Source: an uncultured Victivallales bacterium (GTDB lineage: Bacteria; Verrucomicrobiota; Lentisphaeria; Victivallales; UBA1829). Taken from it: a DNA stretch of 64,000 nt. The first letter of the stretch is position 1, and the number at the start of each line of letters is the position of its first letter. Below, piece by piece: positions 45,842-54,353 of this stretch. The notes beneath the pieces are model-generated. The model saw only the letters and a list, made by a program, of their open reading frames with translations, made no database searches and was not told the DNA's origin. Made by a program: the position numbers and the translations under genes. The stretch spans positions 42,239 through 106,238 of the forward strand of contig CAKUJH010000007.1 in NCBI GenBank assembly GCA_934661375.1. Direction: 5' to 3'.

Positions 45842-46906
45842 ATGGAATACAGTAACAAACTGCTGCTGAAGGGCAACGAGGCAGTGGTGCTGGGGTCGCT
45901 CCTTGCCGGCTGCGACTGTTTCTTCGGTTATCCGATCACCCCCGCCAGTGAAATTGCGCAGACTGCCGCGGAATATTTTCCGAAGCTCGGCCGCACATTC
46001 CTTCAGGCGGAATGCGAAACCGCATCCATCAACATGGTCATGGGGGCAGCCGCCGCCGGACGCCGTGTAATGACTGCATCTTCCGGTCTCGGCATCAGTC
46101 TGAAACAGGAAGGCGTTTCCTATATCGCCACCATGGAACTGCCCTGCGTGATCGTCGACGTCATGCGCGGCGGTCCGGGACTCGGCAACATCGCGCCGGA
46201 ACAGTCTGATTACAATCAGGTTACCAAAGGCGGCGGACACGGCGGCTACAAAGTGATTGTGCTGGCTCCGTCTTCCGCGCAGGAAATGTGCGATTTCGCG
46301 CGTCTGGCATTCGACCTTGCCGACACCTACCGCACACCGGTCTACATTCTCACCGACGGTGTGATCGGTCAGATGCTGGAATCCGTTACGCTTCCTGAAC
46401 CGCTGGGACGTCATCCCTCCGCTCCGTGGGCATTGGACTTCAAAGTCAATCCGCGCACCAACTATCTGACCTCCATCTATATGGAAGCCAACGATCTGGA
46501 AGCGGTCAACATTCATCTGAATGAAAAATACGCGCAGATCGAAGCTAAAGAAGCGCGTGCGGAAGAATATCTTACGGACGACGCGGAATACATCCTCTCC
46601 GGATTCGGCATCTGCGGACGCATCATCCGTACTGCCGTGGAGCGTCTGCGGGCGGAAGGAATCAAGGCGGGCATGATTCGTCCGATCACTCTGTTCCCGT
46701 TCCCGAAACAGGCTTTCCGTTCGAAACTCGGCACGGTCAAACAGTTTGTGTCCGTGGAAATGAACAATGGTCAGATGATTGACGACATCCGGCTTGCCAT
46801 TGAATGTGCCAAACCGGTTTCTCTGGTCAACCGCATGGGCGGCAACCTGCCCAGCGTGGAATCCGTCGCCGCTCATGTCCGTCAGCTCGCAAAAGGAGGG
46901 AAATAA
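45842..46906 (+). CDS. 2-oxoacid:ferredoxin oxidoreductase alpha subunit (VorB/KorA-like)
   Basis: 354 residues: pyrimidine-binding domain of the TPP enzyme (FGYPITPASEIAQ, EAVVLGSLLAGC; ~1-180), and the domain II region (~240-350). The FLQAECETASINMVMGAAAAG segment has the conserved Glu that activates thiamine. Sequence is closest to the VorB group (branched-chain 2-oxoacids) but 2-oxoglutarate cannot be excluded. It works with the fused beta-gamma protein encoded 2 bp downstream. Confidence 0.92.
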   Translation: MEYSNKLLLKGNEAVVLGSLLAGCDCFFGYPITPASEIAQTAAEYFPKLGRTFLQAECETASINMVMGAAAAGRRVMTASSGLGISLKQEGVSYIATMELPCVIVDVMRGGPGLGNIAPEQSDYNQVTKGGGHGGYKVIVLAPSSAQEMCDFARLAFDLADTYRTPVYILTDGVIGQMLESVTLPEPLGRHPSAPWALDFKVNPRTNYLTSIYMEANDLEAVNIHLNEKYAQIEAKEARAEEYLTDDAEYILSGFGICGRIIRTAVERLRAEGIKAGMIRPITLFPFPKQAFRSKLGTVKQFVSVEMNNGQMIDDIRLAIECAKPVSLVNRMGGNLPSVESVAAHVRQLAKGGK

Positions 46907-46908
46907 TC

Positions 46909-48387
46909 ATGTCCGAAAGAATTAAACTCGGTCGTCCCGCGGGTTTCTTTGAAACTTTTGAACGCCGTCCCGGCAGCATCAAGAAAAATATGTCCTATTG
47001 TCCCGGCTGCGGACACGGCGTGCTGCATAAACTGATTGCGGAAGCCATTGCGGATTTCGGCATTCAGGATAAAACCACGCTGATTTCTCCGGTCGGCTGC
47101 TCGGTTTTCGCTTATTATTATTTTGACTGCTTCGGTCTGCAGGTTCCGCACGGACGTTCCGCCGCGGCTGCCACGGGTCTGACCCGTGCCAATCCCGACA
47201 GCATCATTATCGGTTATCAGGGAGACGGTGACCTTGCCGCCATTGGTTTCAATGCCTTCATTCAGGCGGCGAACCGCGGTGAAAACTACTGCGTGTTCTT
47301 CGTCAACAATGCAATTTACGGCATGACCGGCGGTCAGATGGCTCCGACCTCTCTGATTGGACAGAAGACGGTTACCAGCCCGTACGGACGCAATCCGCTG
47401 TCCGAAGGGTACCCGATGAAAGTCTGCGAAATGGTTTCCCAGCTGGAAGCCCCGATTTATGTGGAACGCGTGGCTCTGACCACCACTCCGAACATCATGC
47501 GCGCCCGCATGGCGGTTCGCAAGGCAATTCAGAACAATATCGAAAAGAAAGGCTTCTCTTTCGTCGAAGTGCTTTCCGGCTGCCCGGTCAATCTGAAAAT
47601 GAAAACCGATGACATGAACAAGTTCATCGACGAAAAAATGACGAAGATTTTCCCGCTGGGCGTTTACAAGGATGTTGCGGCGGAACGCGAAAAAGTGGTT
47701 CGCCCGACTCCGGTTTACGACCGTGATTCCGTGGTCAAAGCCATTTACCGTGAAGTGGAGGAAAAGAAAGACGGTGCTGTGAAAGCGGCAGGTGATTCCC
47801 CGATCTTCGACAAGGAACTGCGTGTCAAAATCGGCGGATTCGGCGGACAGGGTGTGCTGAGTCTGGGGCTGGTCATGGCTGCCATGGGCAAACAGAGCGG
47901 CTTCAATGTCTCCTGGCTTCCGTCCTACGGACCGGAAATGCGCGGCGGCACTGCCAACTGCGCACTGATTGTCAACCGCGGCACCATCGGCAGCCCGATC
48001 GTGGACAGCAACTGCGATCTGCTGATCGTGTTGAACCGCCCGTCTCTGGAAAAATACCTGCCGGAACTGGCGGACAACGGCATTCTGCTGTATGACAGCT
48101 CCACCATCAAGGACATTCCCGCGCTCAAACCGGGTCAGAAAGCCTATGCGCTCAATGGTGCGGATATCGCGGAAGAATACGGCAACCTCAAATGCGCCAA
48201 TGCAGTGATGCTCGGTGCGCTGGCCGCAGTGCTCAAGAAAAATTATCTTTCCGCCGCGGATTCCGCCGCGTTTGACCAGACGGCGTTCGACGGTTTCGCG
48301 GAATGCTTCAGCGGCAAAGAGAAAATTGTCAAGATGAATTCCGAAGCCTACAAGCTCGGACAGGATGCCATGGCGAAGACGCTGTAA
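46909..48387 (+). CDS. Fused beta (TPP) and gamma subunits of 2-oxoacid:ferredoxin oxidoreductase
   Basis: 492 residues from the ATG at 46909 (AGGAGGG upstream). Residues ~1-270 are the TPP-binding beta subunit (CPGCGHG, then GYQGDGDLAAIG and NNAIYGMTGGQ, the Mg-TPP motif). Residues ~300-490 are a complete gamma domain (KIGGFGGQGVLSLGL, PSYGPEMRGGTANC), normally a separate protein. The product with its two partners converts a 2-oxoacid and CoA to acyl-CoA, CO2 and reduced ferredoxin. The order delta-alpha-(beta+gamma) is compact, and the terminator follows 14 bp after the stop. Confidence 0.93.
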   Translation: MSERIKLGRPAGFFETFERRPGSIKKNMSYCPGCGHGVLHKLIAEAIADFGIQDKTTLISPVGCSVFAYYYFDCFGLQVPHGRSAAAATGLTRANPDSIIIGYQGDGDLAAIGFNAFIQAANRGENYCVFFVNNAIYGMTGGQMAPTSLIGQKTVTSPYGRNPLSEGYPMKVCEMVSQLEAPIYVERVALTTTPNIMRARMAVRKAIQNNIEKKGFSFVEVLSGCPVNLKMKTDDMNKFIDEKMTKIFPLGVYKDVAAEREKVVRPTPVYDRDSVVKAIYREVEEKKDGAVKAAGDSPIFDKELRVKIGGFGGQGVLSLGLVMAAMGKQSGFNVSWLPSYGPEMRGGTANCALIVNRGTIGSPIVDSNCDLLIVLNRPSLEKYLPELADNGILLYDSSTIKDIPALKPGQKAYALNGADIAEEYGNLKCANAVMLGALAAVLKKNYLSAADSAAFDQTAFDGFAECFSGKEKIVKMNSEAYKLGQDAMAKTL

Positions 48388-48401
48388 GTCCTGTTTTGAA
48401 A

Positions 48402-48446
48402 ACACGCACCGGTCCGGAAGAGATTTCGGACCGGTGCGTTGTTTTT
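48402..48446 (+). terminator. Hairpin terminator after the oxidoreductase operon
   Basis: ACGCACCGGTCCG ... CGGACCGGTGCGT followed by TGTTTTT. Confidence 0.93.
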
Positions 48447-48481
48447 CTGCTTGAAAATACCGTATATGCCGGTTTTCCGAT

Positions 48482-48509
48482 TTGAATATACTGCCATACG
48501 GAGTATATT
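48482..48509 (+). promoter_or_regulatory. Promoter of waaA-thiC
   Basis: TTGAAT (48482-48487), 16-bp spacer, TATATT (48504-48509). Confidence 0.7.
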
Positions 48510-48540
48510 ATTCCCGTTTAAAGCAGGAATAAGGATTTTT

Positions 48541-49815
48541 ATGGTTTTTCTGTACAGATTGTTTTTTCCGGTGGTGTTTCTTTTTTTCATCCCCGGTCTG
48601 CTGGTAAAGCTGATACGGCGTCCCGGACGCAAACAGAATTATGCGGAACGGCTGGGCATATTCAGCCCGGAACGCAGAAAAGCTCTCGGCGCCATGAAAG
48701 GCTCGGTCTGGATTCATGCCGTGAGTGTCGGTGAAACCAACGTTGCGCTTTCTCTGCTGAAAAAGTGGAAGGAAGCCGCCCCGGACCGCAAATTCGTATT
48801 CAGCACGACGACGACCACAGCGCAGGAAATTGCCTGGAACAAAGTTCCCGCCGGAGTGGAAGTTTTTTTCTGTCCCGTTGATTTCACGCCGTTTGTAAAA
48901 AAAGTTCTGAAGCTGATTGAACCGTCCGCGCTGGTGATTCTGGAAACGGAGATCTGGCCGAATCTGATTCTGCAGAGCCGGAAACACGGAGCAAAAATTT
49001 TTCTGGTCAATGCCCGGATTTCCGATCATTCCGCGGGAGGCTACCGCCAGTTCCGCTCTTTCTTCGCTCCGGTCTTGAAACAGTTCAGCCGCATCTGTGT
49101 CCAGACGGAACTGGACAAGGAACGTTTTCTTGCAGTGTCTTCTGAATTGAATCTGACCGTAACCGGGAACATCAAATTCGATCAGACTCCGCCTGCGGAT
49201 CTCGAAGGAATTGATCTGCATGAATTTTTCGGCGATGATTTTCTGACAGTGCTGGCGTGCAGTACCCATGCTCCGGAAGAAAAGGTGATGCTTCAGGCGT
49301 TTCTGGAAGCCCGGAAAAATCATCCGGCATTGAAACTGGTGATTGTGCCGCGTCATGCGGAACGCGGAACGGAAATCGAAAATCTGCTGTCGGCGGCGGG
49401 CGTGTCTTATTATCGGCGCACGAGCGGAAAAACGTTGTCCGGAAAAGTGGATTGTCTGCTTGCCGATACCACGGGCGAACTGCTGAAATTCATCAAGTCC
49501 GCGGACATTGTGCTGATGGGCAAGACGTTCGGCGGCAACACGGAAGGACAGAATGTGATAGAGCCTGCCGTGCTGGGCAAGGCGATTGTAACCGGACCGG
49601 AAATGCGGAATTTCAAACAGGCGTTTGGCGCACTGCTGAACGGCGGCGGCGTCATGCGGCTGTCTTCGGATGCGGAGCTTGCCGGAGCAATTGAAAAACT
49701 GGGCGCAGACTCCGGTTTGCGCGATACTCTCGGCAGGAATGCGGCGAAAGCCATTGCCGTTCATGCCGGAGCTTTGAAGAAAACCATCACCATACTGGAG
49801 GAAAATCTGATATGA
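48541..49815 (+). CDS. waaA: 3-deoxy-D-manno-octulosonic acid (Kdo) transferase
   Basis: 424 residues. A membrane-anchoring N-terminus (RLFFPVVFLFFIPGLLVKLI) precedes the GT30 domain: catalytic Glu in SVGET (E65), FSTTTTTAQEIA, LVILETEIWPN, and the C-terminal donor site (GGNTEGQNVIEPAVLGKAIVTGP in part). It adds Kdo to the lipid A precursor at the inner membrane, direct evidence for LPS. Start at 48541 has AAGGA upstream. Its stop overlaps the thiC start (ATGA). Confidence 0.95.
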   Translation: MVFLYRLFFPVVFLFFIPGLLVKLIRRPGRKQNYAERLGIFSPERRKALGAMKGSVWIHAVSVGETNVALSLLKKWKEAAPDRKFVFSTTTTTAQEIAWNKVPAGVEVFFCPVDFTPFVKKVLKLIEPSALVILETEIWPNLILQSRKHGAKIFLVNARISDHSAGGYRQFRSFFAPVLKQFSRICVQTELDKERFLAVSSELNLTVTGNIKFDQTPPADLEGIDLHEFFGDDFLTVLACSTHAPEEKVMLQAFLEARKNHPALKLVIVPRHAERGTEIENLLSAAGVSYYRRTSGKTLSGKVDCLLADTTGELLKFIKSADIVLMGKTFGGNTEGQNVIEPAVLGKAIVTGPEMRNFKQAFGALLNGGGVMRLSSDAELAGAIEKLGADSGLRDTLGRNAAKAIAVHAGALKKTITILEENLI

Positions 49816-51131
49816 ATGTGCTTACACAGCCTTTGCTTGCCAAAGCGGGAACGATCACCCCGCAGATGAAAGCCGTTGCGGAAAAAGAATGCCGCGACCC
49901 CGAATGGATTCGAGCCAAAGTTGCGGACGGGACGATTGTCATTCCCGCCAATGTTATGCATAAAAACCTGGTTCCGGTCGGAATCGGCCGGGAACTTTAC
50001 ACCAAAATCAATGCCAATATCGGCAATTCCACGCTGTCCAGCTGTCCGAAAGAGGAACAGAACAAACTGGCGACCGCCATCAAATACGGTGCGGATACGG
50101 TCATGGATCTCAGCACCGGCGGCAATATCATGGCAATCCGTGCCAACCTGATTGCGCATTCGCCGATTCCCGTGGGTACGGTGCCCGTCTATGAAATGGT
50201 CGCCCGCGCCGGAGCCGACGGAATCAGCCGTGAACTGATGCTTCAGGTCATGGAAGAACAGGCTGCGCAGGGAGTGGATTACATGACCATTCATGCCGGA
50301 CTGCTGGATCGTCATGTGCCGCTCGCGCTCAAACGCAAAATGGGGATTGTCAGCCGCGGCGGTTCGTTGCTGGCAGCCTGGATGGTGAAACACAAAAAAC
50401 AGAACCCGTTCTATGAATTTTTCGATGAAATTCTGCAGATCTGTCTGAAATACGACGTTACGCTTTCGCTGGGTGACGGTTTGCGTCCGGGCTGTCTGGC
50501 GGATGCCAGCGATGAAGCGCAGTTCGCTGAACTGGATGTGCTGGGTGAACTGGTCTTCCGCTGCCGCAAAGCCGGGGTTCAGGCGATGGTCGAAGGTCCG
50601 GGACACGTTCCCATGAATGAGATCGAAATGAACATGAAACGCGAACAGGAAGTCTGCGGCGATGCGCCGTTCTATATTCTGGGTCCAGTCGTGATTGACT
50701 GCGCGCCGGGATATGACCATCTGGTCGCTTCCATGGGCGGTATGCTCGGTGCGTATTACGGCGCGGCGATGCTCTGCTATGTAACCCCGAAAGAACATAT
50801 CGGACTGCCCAACAATGAGGATGTCCGGCGCGGCGTGGTCGCATTCAAGATCGCGGCTCATGCGGCGGACGTTGGACTGAACAAGCCCGGTGCGCGCGAA
50901 CGCGACAATGCCATCAGCGATGCCCGTGCGGAATTTGACTGGGAAAAACAGTTCGATGTTGCCATCGACCCCGAACGCGCCCGTGCCTACCGTGCCGATG
51001 CCATCCGGGAAAGTTCGCCCGAACATGCCGCAGCCGCGCATGACGGCAAATACTGCACGATGTGCGGTCCGGATTTCTGTTCCGTCCGCATCAGCGCCAG
51101 ACTCAAGGACGCCGCGGCAAAAAAACAGTGA
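49812..51131 (+). CDS. thiC: Phosphomethylpyrimidine synthase ThiC
   Basis: 439 residues, radical SAM enzyme of the unusual ThiC type with the cluster motif CTMCGPDFC near the C-terminus (~415-423). Other marks: GTVPVYEMVARAG, LSLGDGLRPGCLADA, EGPGHVPMNEIE. It converts aminoimidazole ribotide to the pyrimidine part of thiamine. The start overlaps the waaA stop by ATGA, so expression follows waaA; no TPP riboswitch is present upstream of either gene, unlike many bacterial thiC genes. Confidence 0.97.
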   Translation: MNVLTQPLLAKAGTITPQMKAVAEKECRDPEWIRAKVADGTIVIPANVMHKNLVPVGIGRELYTKINANIGNSTLSSCPKEEQNKLATAIKYGADTVMDLSTGGNIMAIRANLIAHSPIPVGTVPVYEMVARAGADGISRELMLQVMEEQAAQGVDYMTIHAGLLDRHVPLALKRKMGIVSRGGSLLAAWMVKHKKQNPFYEFFDEILQICLKYDVTLSLGDGLRPGCLADASDEAQFAELDVLGELVFRCRKAGVQAMVEGPGHVPMNEIEMNMKREQEVCGDAPFYILGPVVIDCAPGYDHLVASMGGMLGAYYGAAMLCYVTPKEHIGLPNNEDVRRGVVAFKIAAHAADVGLNKPGARERDNAISDARAEFDWEKQFDVAIDPERARAYRADAIRESSPEHAAAAHDGKYCTMCGPDFCSVRISARLKDAAAKKQ

Positions 51132-51192
51132 TACGGCTTTTTCACTGTCCGGAATCCGGAGTATGAACATCCTGGTTTTTCGGCAGAAACAG

Positions 51193-51263
51193 CGCCTCTG
51201 AAAATTCGTCTAATATCTTGAATATGAGATACTAAAAGACAATTTTGGAGGCGTTCTTTTTTT
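51193..51263 (+). terminator. Probable terminator after thiC
   Basis: CGCCTC..AAAATT pairs with AATTTT..GAGGCG across a ~42-base loop region, then TTCTTTTTTT. Long loop, so moderate confidence. Confidence 0.55.
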
Positions 51264-51285
51264 GAAAAAATCTGTTTTTTCTCTC

Positions 51286-51314
51286 TTGACAATCTGCTTT
51301 TACGGCGTTATGGT
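51286..51314 (+). promoter_or_regulatory. Promoter of the Cys-rich lipoprotein gene
   Basis: Consensus TTGACA (51286-51291), 17-bp spacer, TATGGT (51309-51314). Confidence 0.7.
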
Positions 51315-51375
51315 AAAAGCAGACCGAAAACGCGGCGGTCAGGAATCCGCGTCATATAAACAAGGGGGGTAAAAC

Positions 51376-51975
51376 ATGAAAAGCAAAGTCACACTGTGGG
51401 CGGTCTGCACCGCCGTCGCCATCGTTCTCACCGGATGCAACTGCTGTCAGGCATCGGACACCGCCGCGTCTCAAGCGGCGGCACCGACGGTACAGAAACC
51501 GATGAAGGCGGTTACACCGGACGGTGAAGCGGTTCTGGTCATTGCCGAGTGGGATGCGGAAGCCGTGCCGTGCAATGCCGACGGCTCCGCCTGCAAAACA
51601 GCCAAATGTTGGCAGACCAAGGACGGCAAAACGCTTTGCGTGAAACCGGTCAGGGAATGTCCGAAGAACGGGAAAGACTGTCCGGCTGCCGAACACTTCA
51701 AATGCAAAAAGAACGGCAAGATGATGTGTACGCAGGACACTGCCGCGGCGGCGAAAGGCTGCTGCACATTCGCGGGGAAAGAAGTCAAGCCGTGTCCGAA
51801 GAACGGCAGTCCCAATTGCGGAGCGGCGGAACATGTCAAACTGCCGCAGGACAAGAAAGGCTGTGCCAAAGCCGATGTCAAGAACAAGGCGAAACTTCAA
51901 GCCGGAACTCCGGTTGATCTGATGACCGACGGCGTTGAAGAAGACACCGTTTTCCTGATTACGTCCGCGGAATAA
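51376..51975 (+). CDS. Cys-rich lipoprotein with internal duplication, unknown function
   Basis: 199 residues. Lipoprotein signal with LTGC (Cys at residue 21), then an Ala-rich linker and a Lys/Cys-rich body. A unit is repeated: CPKNGKDCPAAEHFK near 95-109 and CPKNGSPNCGAAEHVK near 138-153, each preceded by a Cys-Lys-rich stretch. Sixteen or more Cys suggest disulfide bonds or metal binding in the periplasm. A very strong RBS (AAGGGGGG) and a consensus -35 suggest high expression. It is monocistronic. I do not recognise the family. Confidence 0.75.
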   Translation: MKSKVTLWAVCTAVAIVLTGCNCCQASDTAASQAAAPTVQKPMKAVTPDGEAVLVIAEWDAEAVPCNADGSACKTAKCWQTKDGKTLCVKPVRECPKNGKDCPAAEHFKCKKNGKMMCTQDTAAAAKGCCTFAGKEVKPCPKNGSPNCGAAEHVKLPQDKKGCAKADVKNKAKLQAGTPVDLMTDGVEEDTVFLITSAE

Positions 51976-52035
51976 TTTCCGCTGTATTTCTGAACCGCCG
52001 GGGCATGATTTCCGCTTACCGGCGGTTTTTCCTTT

Positions 52036-52863
52036 TCAACGCAGTTCAGAAGGACGCCTGCCGGTGTTTTTCCGGATGAAGCGGCAAAAATAATTCAGAT
52101 CCCGGAAGCCGCACTTCACCGCGATTTCCCGCAGCGGACGCCGGCTGTTCCGCAATAAGGAAAGAGCCGCCTGGAGCCGTACCTGGGAAAGATAATCGGA
52201 CAGGTTCTGATTCATTTTCTGCTTGAAAACGGATTGCAGTTTGCCGCGTCCGGTATTCAGTTCAGATGACAGTGCATTCACATTCAGGTCGGGATCCATG
52301 AAACGCTCCTTGCACAGCAGAATAATCTGCTGCACCAGACTGTTTTCCGGAGTCGGTTCGGCACCGGTTCCGCCGGCGGCGGCGAGAATCCGGCAGATTT
52401 CCGCGAACATCATGCGCCAGCAGTAGGGGGTCCGCTGAAGCATCAGATCCCGGCAGCTGTTGAAAATATCGTGCGGACATTCTCCCGCGTGAAACGGAGT
52501 CCGCGGGTAATGATAAGTGCGCATGAAATCCGCTGCACGGGGACCGTCGAATGTGATCCAGCGGTAACGCCATCCGTTCCGGGAGGTCAGGAAATAATGT
52601 TCTTCTCCGGGCATCCGGTAGAAAACATCGCCGGGATGCACCAGAAATTTTTCGCCGTCCACAGACGTCTGACTTTCTCCGGATATGCTCCAGAAAATCT
52701 GGACAAAATTCTTGCTGCCGGACGGCACGATTTCCTCCTCGCCGCTTTTCCGGTCGTAATATCCCAGCGAACGCGGGAAAACGGGCAGATAAATTGCGGG
52801 AAAACTGTTCAGTTCCGGACGGTAAATGCAATACTCGTTTTCTTTTTCAAATAAATTCGCCAT
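52036..52863 (-). CDS. AraC-family transcription regulator
   Basis: 275 residues: cupin sensor (~35-105; VDGEKFLVHPGDVFYRMPGEEHYF) and C-terminal helix-turn-helix pair (~185-275; NVNALSSELNTGRGKLQSVFKQ and EIAVKCGFRDLNYFCRFIRK). Divergent from the sugar-isomerase-family gene. A 20-bp tandem direct repeat begins 6 bp upstream of its start codon, a probable binding site by which it would activate that gene and restrain itself. No strong RBS is seen. Confidence 0.92.
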   Translation of the reverse strand: MANLFEKENEYCIYRPELNSFPAIYLPVFPRSLGYYDRKSGEEEIVPSGSKNFVQIFWSISGESQTSVDGEKFLVHPGDVFYRMPGEEHYFLTSRNGWRYRWITFDGPRAADFMRTYHYPRTPFHAGECPHDIFNSCRDLMLQRTPYCWRMMFAEICRILAAAGGTGAEPTPENSLVQQIILLCKERFMDPDLNVNALSSELNTGRGKLQSVFKQKMNQNLSDYLSQVRLQAALSLLRNSRRPLREIAVKCGFRDLNYFCRFIRKNTGRRPSELR

Positions 52864-52868
52864 AGTAT

Positions 52869-52908
52869 CAAAAATCCAGTTTAAGAAGCAAAAATCCTGT
52901 TTACAAAC
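52869..52908. promoter_or_regulatory. Tandem 20-bp direct repeat, probable AraC operator
   Basis: Two adjacent 20-bp units (52869-52888 and 52889-52908) share 16 of 20 bases, both starting CAAAAATCC(A/T)GTTTA. Two-turn spacing of direct half-sites is the usual AraC-family arrangement. The second unit covers the -35 box (TTTACA) of the isomerase promoter. Confidence 0.7.
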
Positions 52909-52928
52909 TTGCTGTTTCCATTTATAAT
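52900..52928 (+). promoter_or_regulatory. Promoter of the sugar-isomerase-family gene
   Basis: TTTACA (52900-52905), 17-bp spacer, consensus TATAAT (52923-52928); the -35 overlaps the operator repeat as expected for class II activation. Confidence 0.7.
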
Positions 52929-52976
52929 ATAATAATACCGGAACAAAAATGCAAATCAGATTATGGAGAAAAGCTG

Positions 52977-54350
52977 ATGGAAAGAAAATTCAGGATCGGA
53001 TATCTGCCGCTGACCAAGACAAACTGGACCAATGAAACACTGGAAGCCGCCAGAGAAGACGCCCGCAAATATCTGCAGAGTCTGCCGGGTGTGGAAGTCA
53101 TCGGCGGAGAACACATGATTGACCTGGAAGACAAAGCTGTCCGGGAACTGGAACGTTTCGAGCAGGAACGTCCCGACATGATCGTGGCGCAGTTCATGAC
53201 CTTTTCACTGGGTGTGGTGGTGCCGATGTTCGCGCAGCGGCTGAATGTGCCGGTCGTGCTGTGGTCGATGAAGGAGCCTGATCCCCATGGCGGCAGACTT
53301 CAGAGCAATTCATTCTGCGCTGCCAATATGAATTCACATTTCATGTACCGGATGCACGTGCCGTATTTTCATGTTCATGCTGATCCCGGCACGGAAGAAG
53401 CCCGGACCGGATTGCAGCGTGCGGTCCGGCTGGTGCAGACAATTCGTGCGCTGAAACGGATGCGGATCGGCATTATCGGCGGACGGGTTCCCGGATTTTT
53501 CACATCCAGCTGCGATGAAATGCTGCTGCGGACTCAAATCGGACCGGAAATCAAATATATTACGGAGCATGAAGTCATTGAAACGGCGCGCCGTCTGACC
53601 GCAGAGGAACTGGATGCCGCAATGAAAATAATTCTTTCCGATGCGGCAGTTCACCCATCTGACGGTCCGGTTGAAAGCCAGCTGAAAAAATCCGCCGCGC
53701 TGTTTGCCGCAGTCTGCAAGATGAAGGATAAATTTCTGGTGGATTCCTTTGCCATGCGCTGCTGGCCGGAATTCATTTCCAGCGATCTCTACGGAATTGC
53801 TGTCTGCTCCACGATCGGACATCTGACCAATCACGGATATCTCACTGCCTGTGAAGGGGATGCCTATGGCGCGGTGATGATGCGTATCGGTCAATTGCTT
53901 TCCGGTTCACTGCCGTTTTTCTGCGATATGATCGTGATGGAAGGGGAATACGGAGTGGCATGGCATTGCGGTGCTGCGCCCTGTTCATTGTGTCATCCCG
54001 GTTTTCAGCCGCAGCTGTGTCACAGTGCGACCGTGGAAGGCGGCGGGGTGAAAGGCGTAACCGGAGAATTTCCGCTGCGCCCCGGCAGGGTAACGATTGC
54101 CCGGCTGGGCGAGAAACGCGACGGCGACGGATTCCGTATGCTGATTGCCGCCGGAGAAGGATTGGATACAGACCTGTTTGTCCGGGGCAATCCGCTGAAA
54201 ATCAAATTCGACGCCGGGTGCGATAAACTTCGCGAAACCGTTATCCGTCAGGGGTTTGAGCATCACTATGTTCTGATGTACGGCGATCATGCCGATGAAC
54301 TGCTTGAGCTGTGCCGCCTGATGGAAATCGAACCGGTTCCGGTGGGTTGA
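52977..54350 (+). CDS. L-fucose/L-arabinose isomerase superfamily protein
   Basis: 457 residues with the FucI/AraA-like layout: N-terminal Rossmann-type domains (RIGYLPLTKTNW; PDMIVAQFMTF; ALKRMRIGIIGGRVPGFF) and a C-terminal half with candidate metal ligands in AMRCWPEF and ACEGDAYGAVMMR and HCGAAPCSL. GGAGAA precedes the start. Known members interconvert aldoses and ketoses with Mn2+. Length and motifs fit the diverse uncharacterised branch rather than FucI itself, so the substrate is open. Control by the divergent AraC is likely. It ends 3 bp from the convergent permease. Confidence 0.82.
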   Translation: MERKFRIGYLPLTKTNWTNETLEAAREDARKYLQSLPGVEVIGGEHMIDLEDKAVRELERFEQERPDMIVAQFMTFSLGVVVPMFAQRLNVPVVLWSMKEPDPHGGRLQSNSFCAANMNSHFMYRMHVPYFHVHADPGTEEARTGLQRAVRLVQTIRALKRMRIGIIGGRVPGFFTSSCDEMLLRTQIGPEIKYITEHEVIETARRLTAEELDAAMKIILSDAAVHPSDGPVESQLKKSAALFAAVCKMKDKFLVDSFAMRCWPEFISSDLYGIAVCSTIGHLTNHGYLTACEGDAYGAVMMRIGQLLSGSLPFFCDMIVMEGEYGVAWHCGAAPCSLCHPGFQPQLCHSATVEGGGVKGVTGEFPLRPGRVTIARLGEKRDGDGFRMLIAAGEGLDTDLFVRGNPLKIKFDAGCDKLRETVIRQGFEHHYVLMYGDHADELLELCRLMEIEPVPVG

Positions 54351-54353
54351 ACC

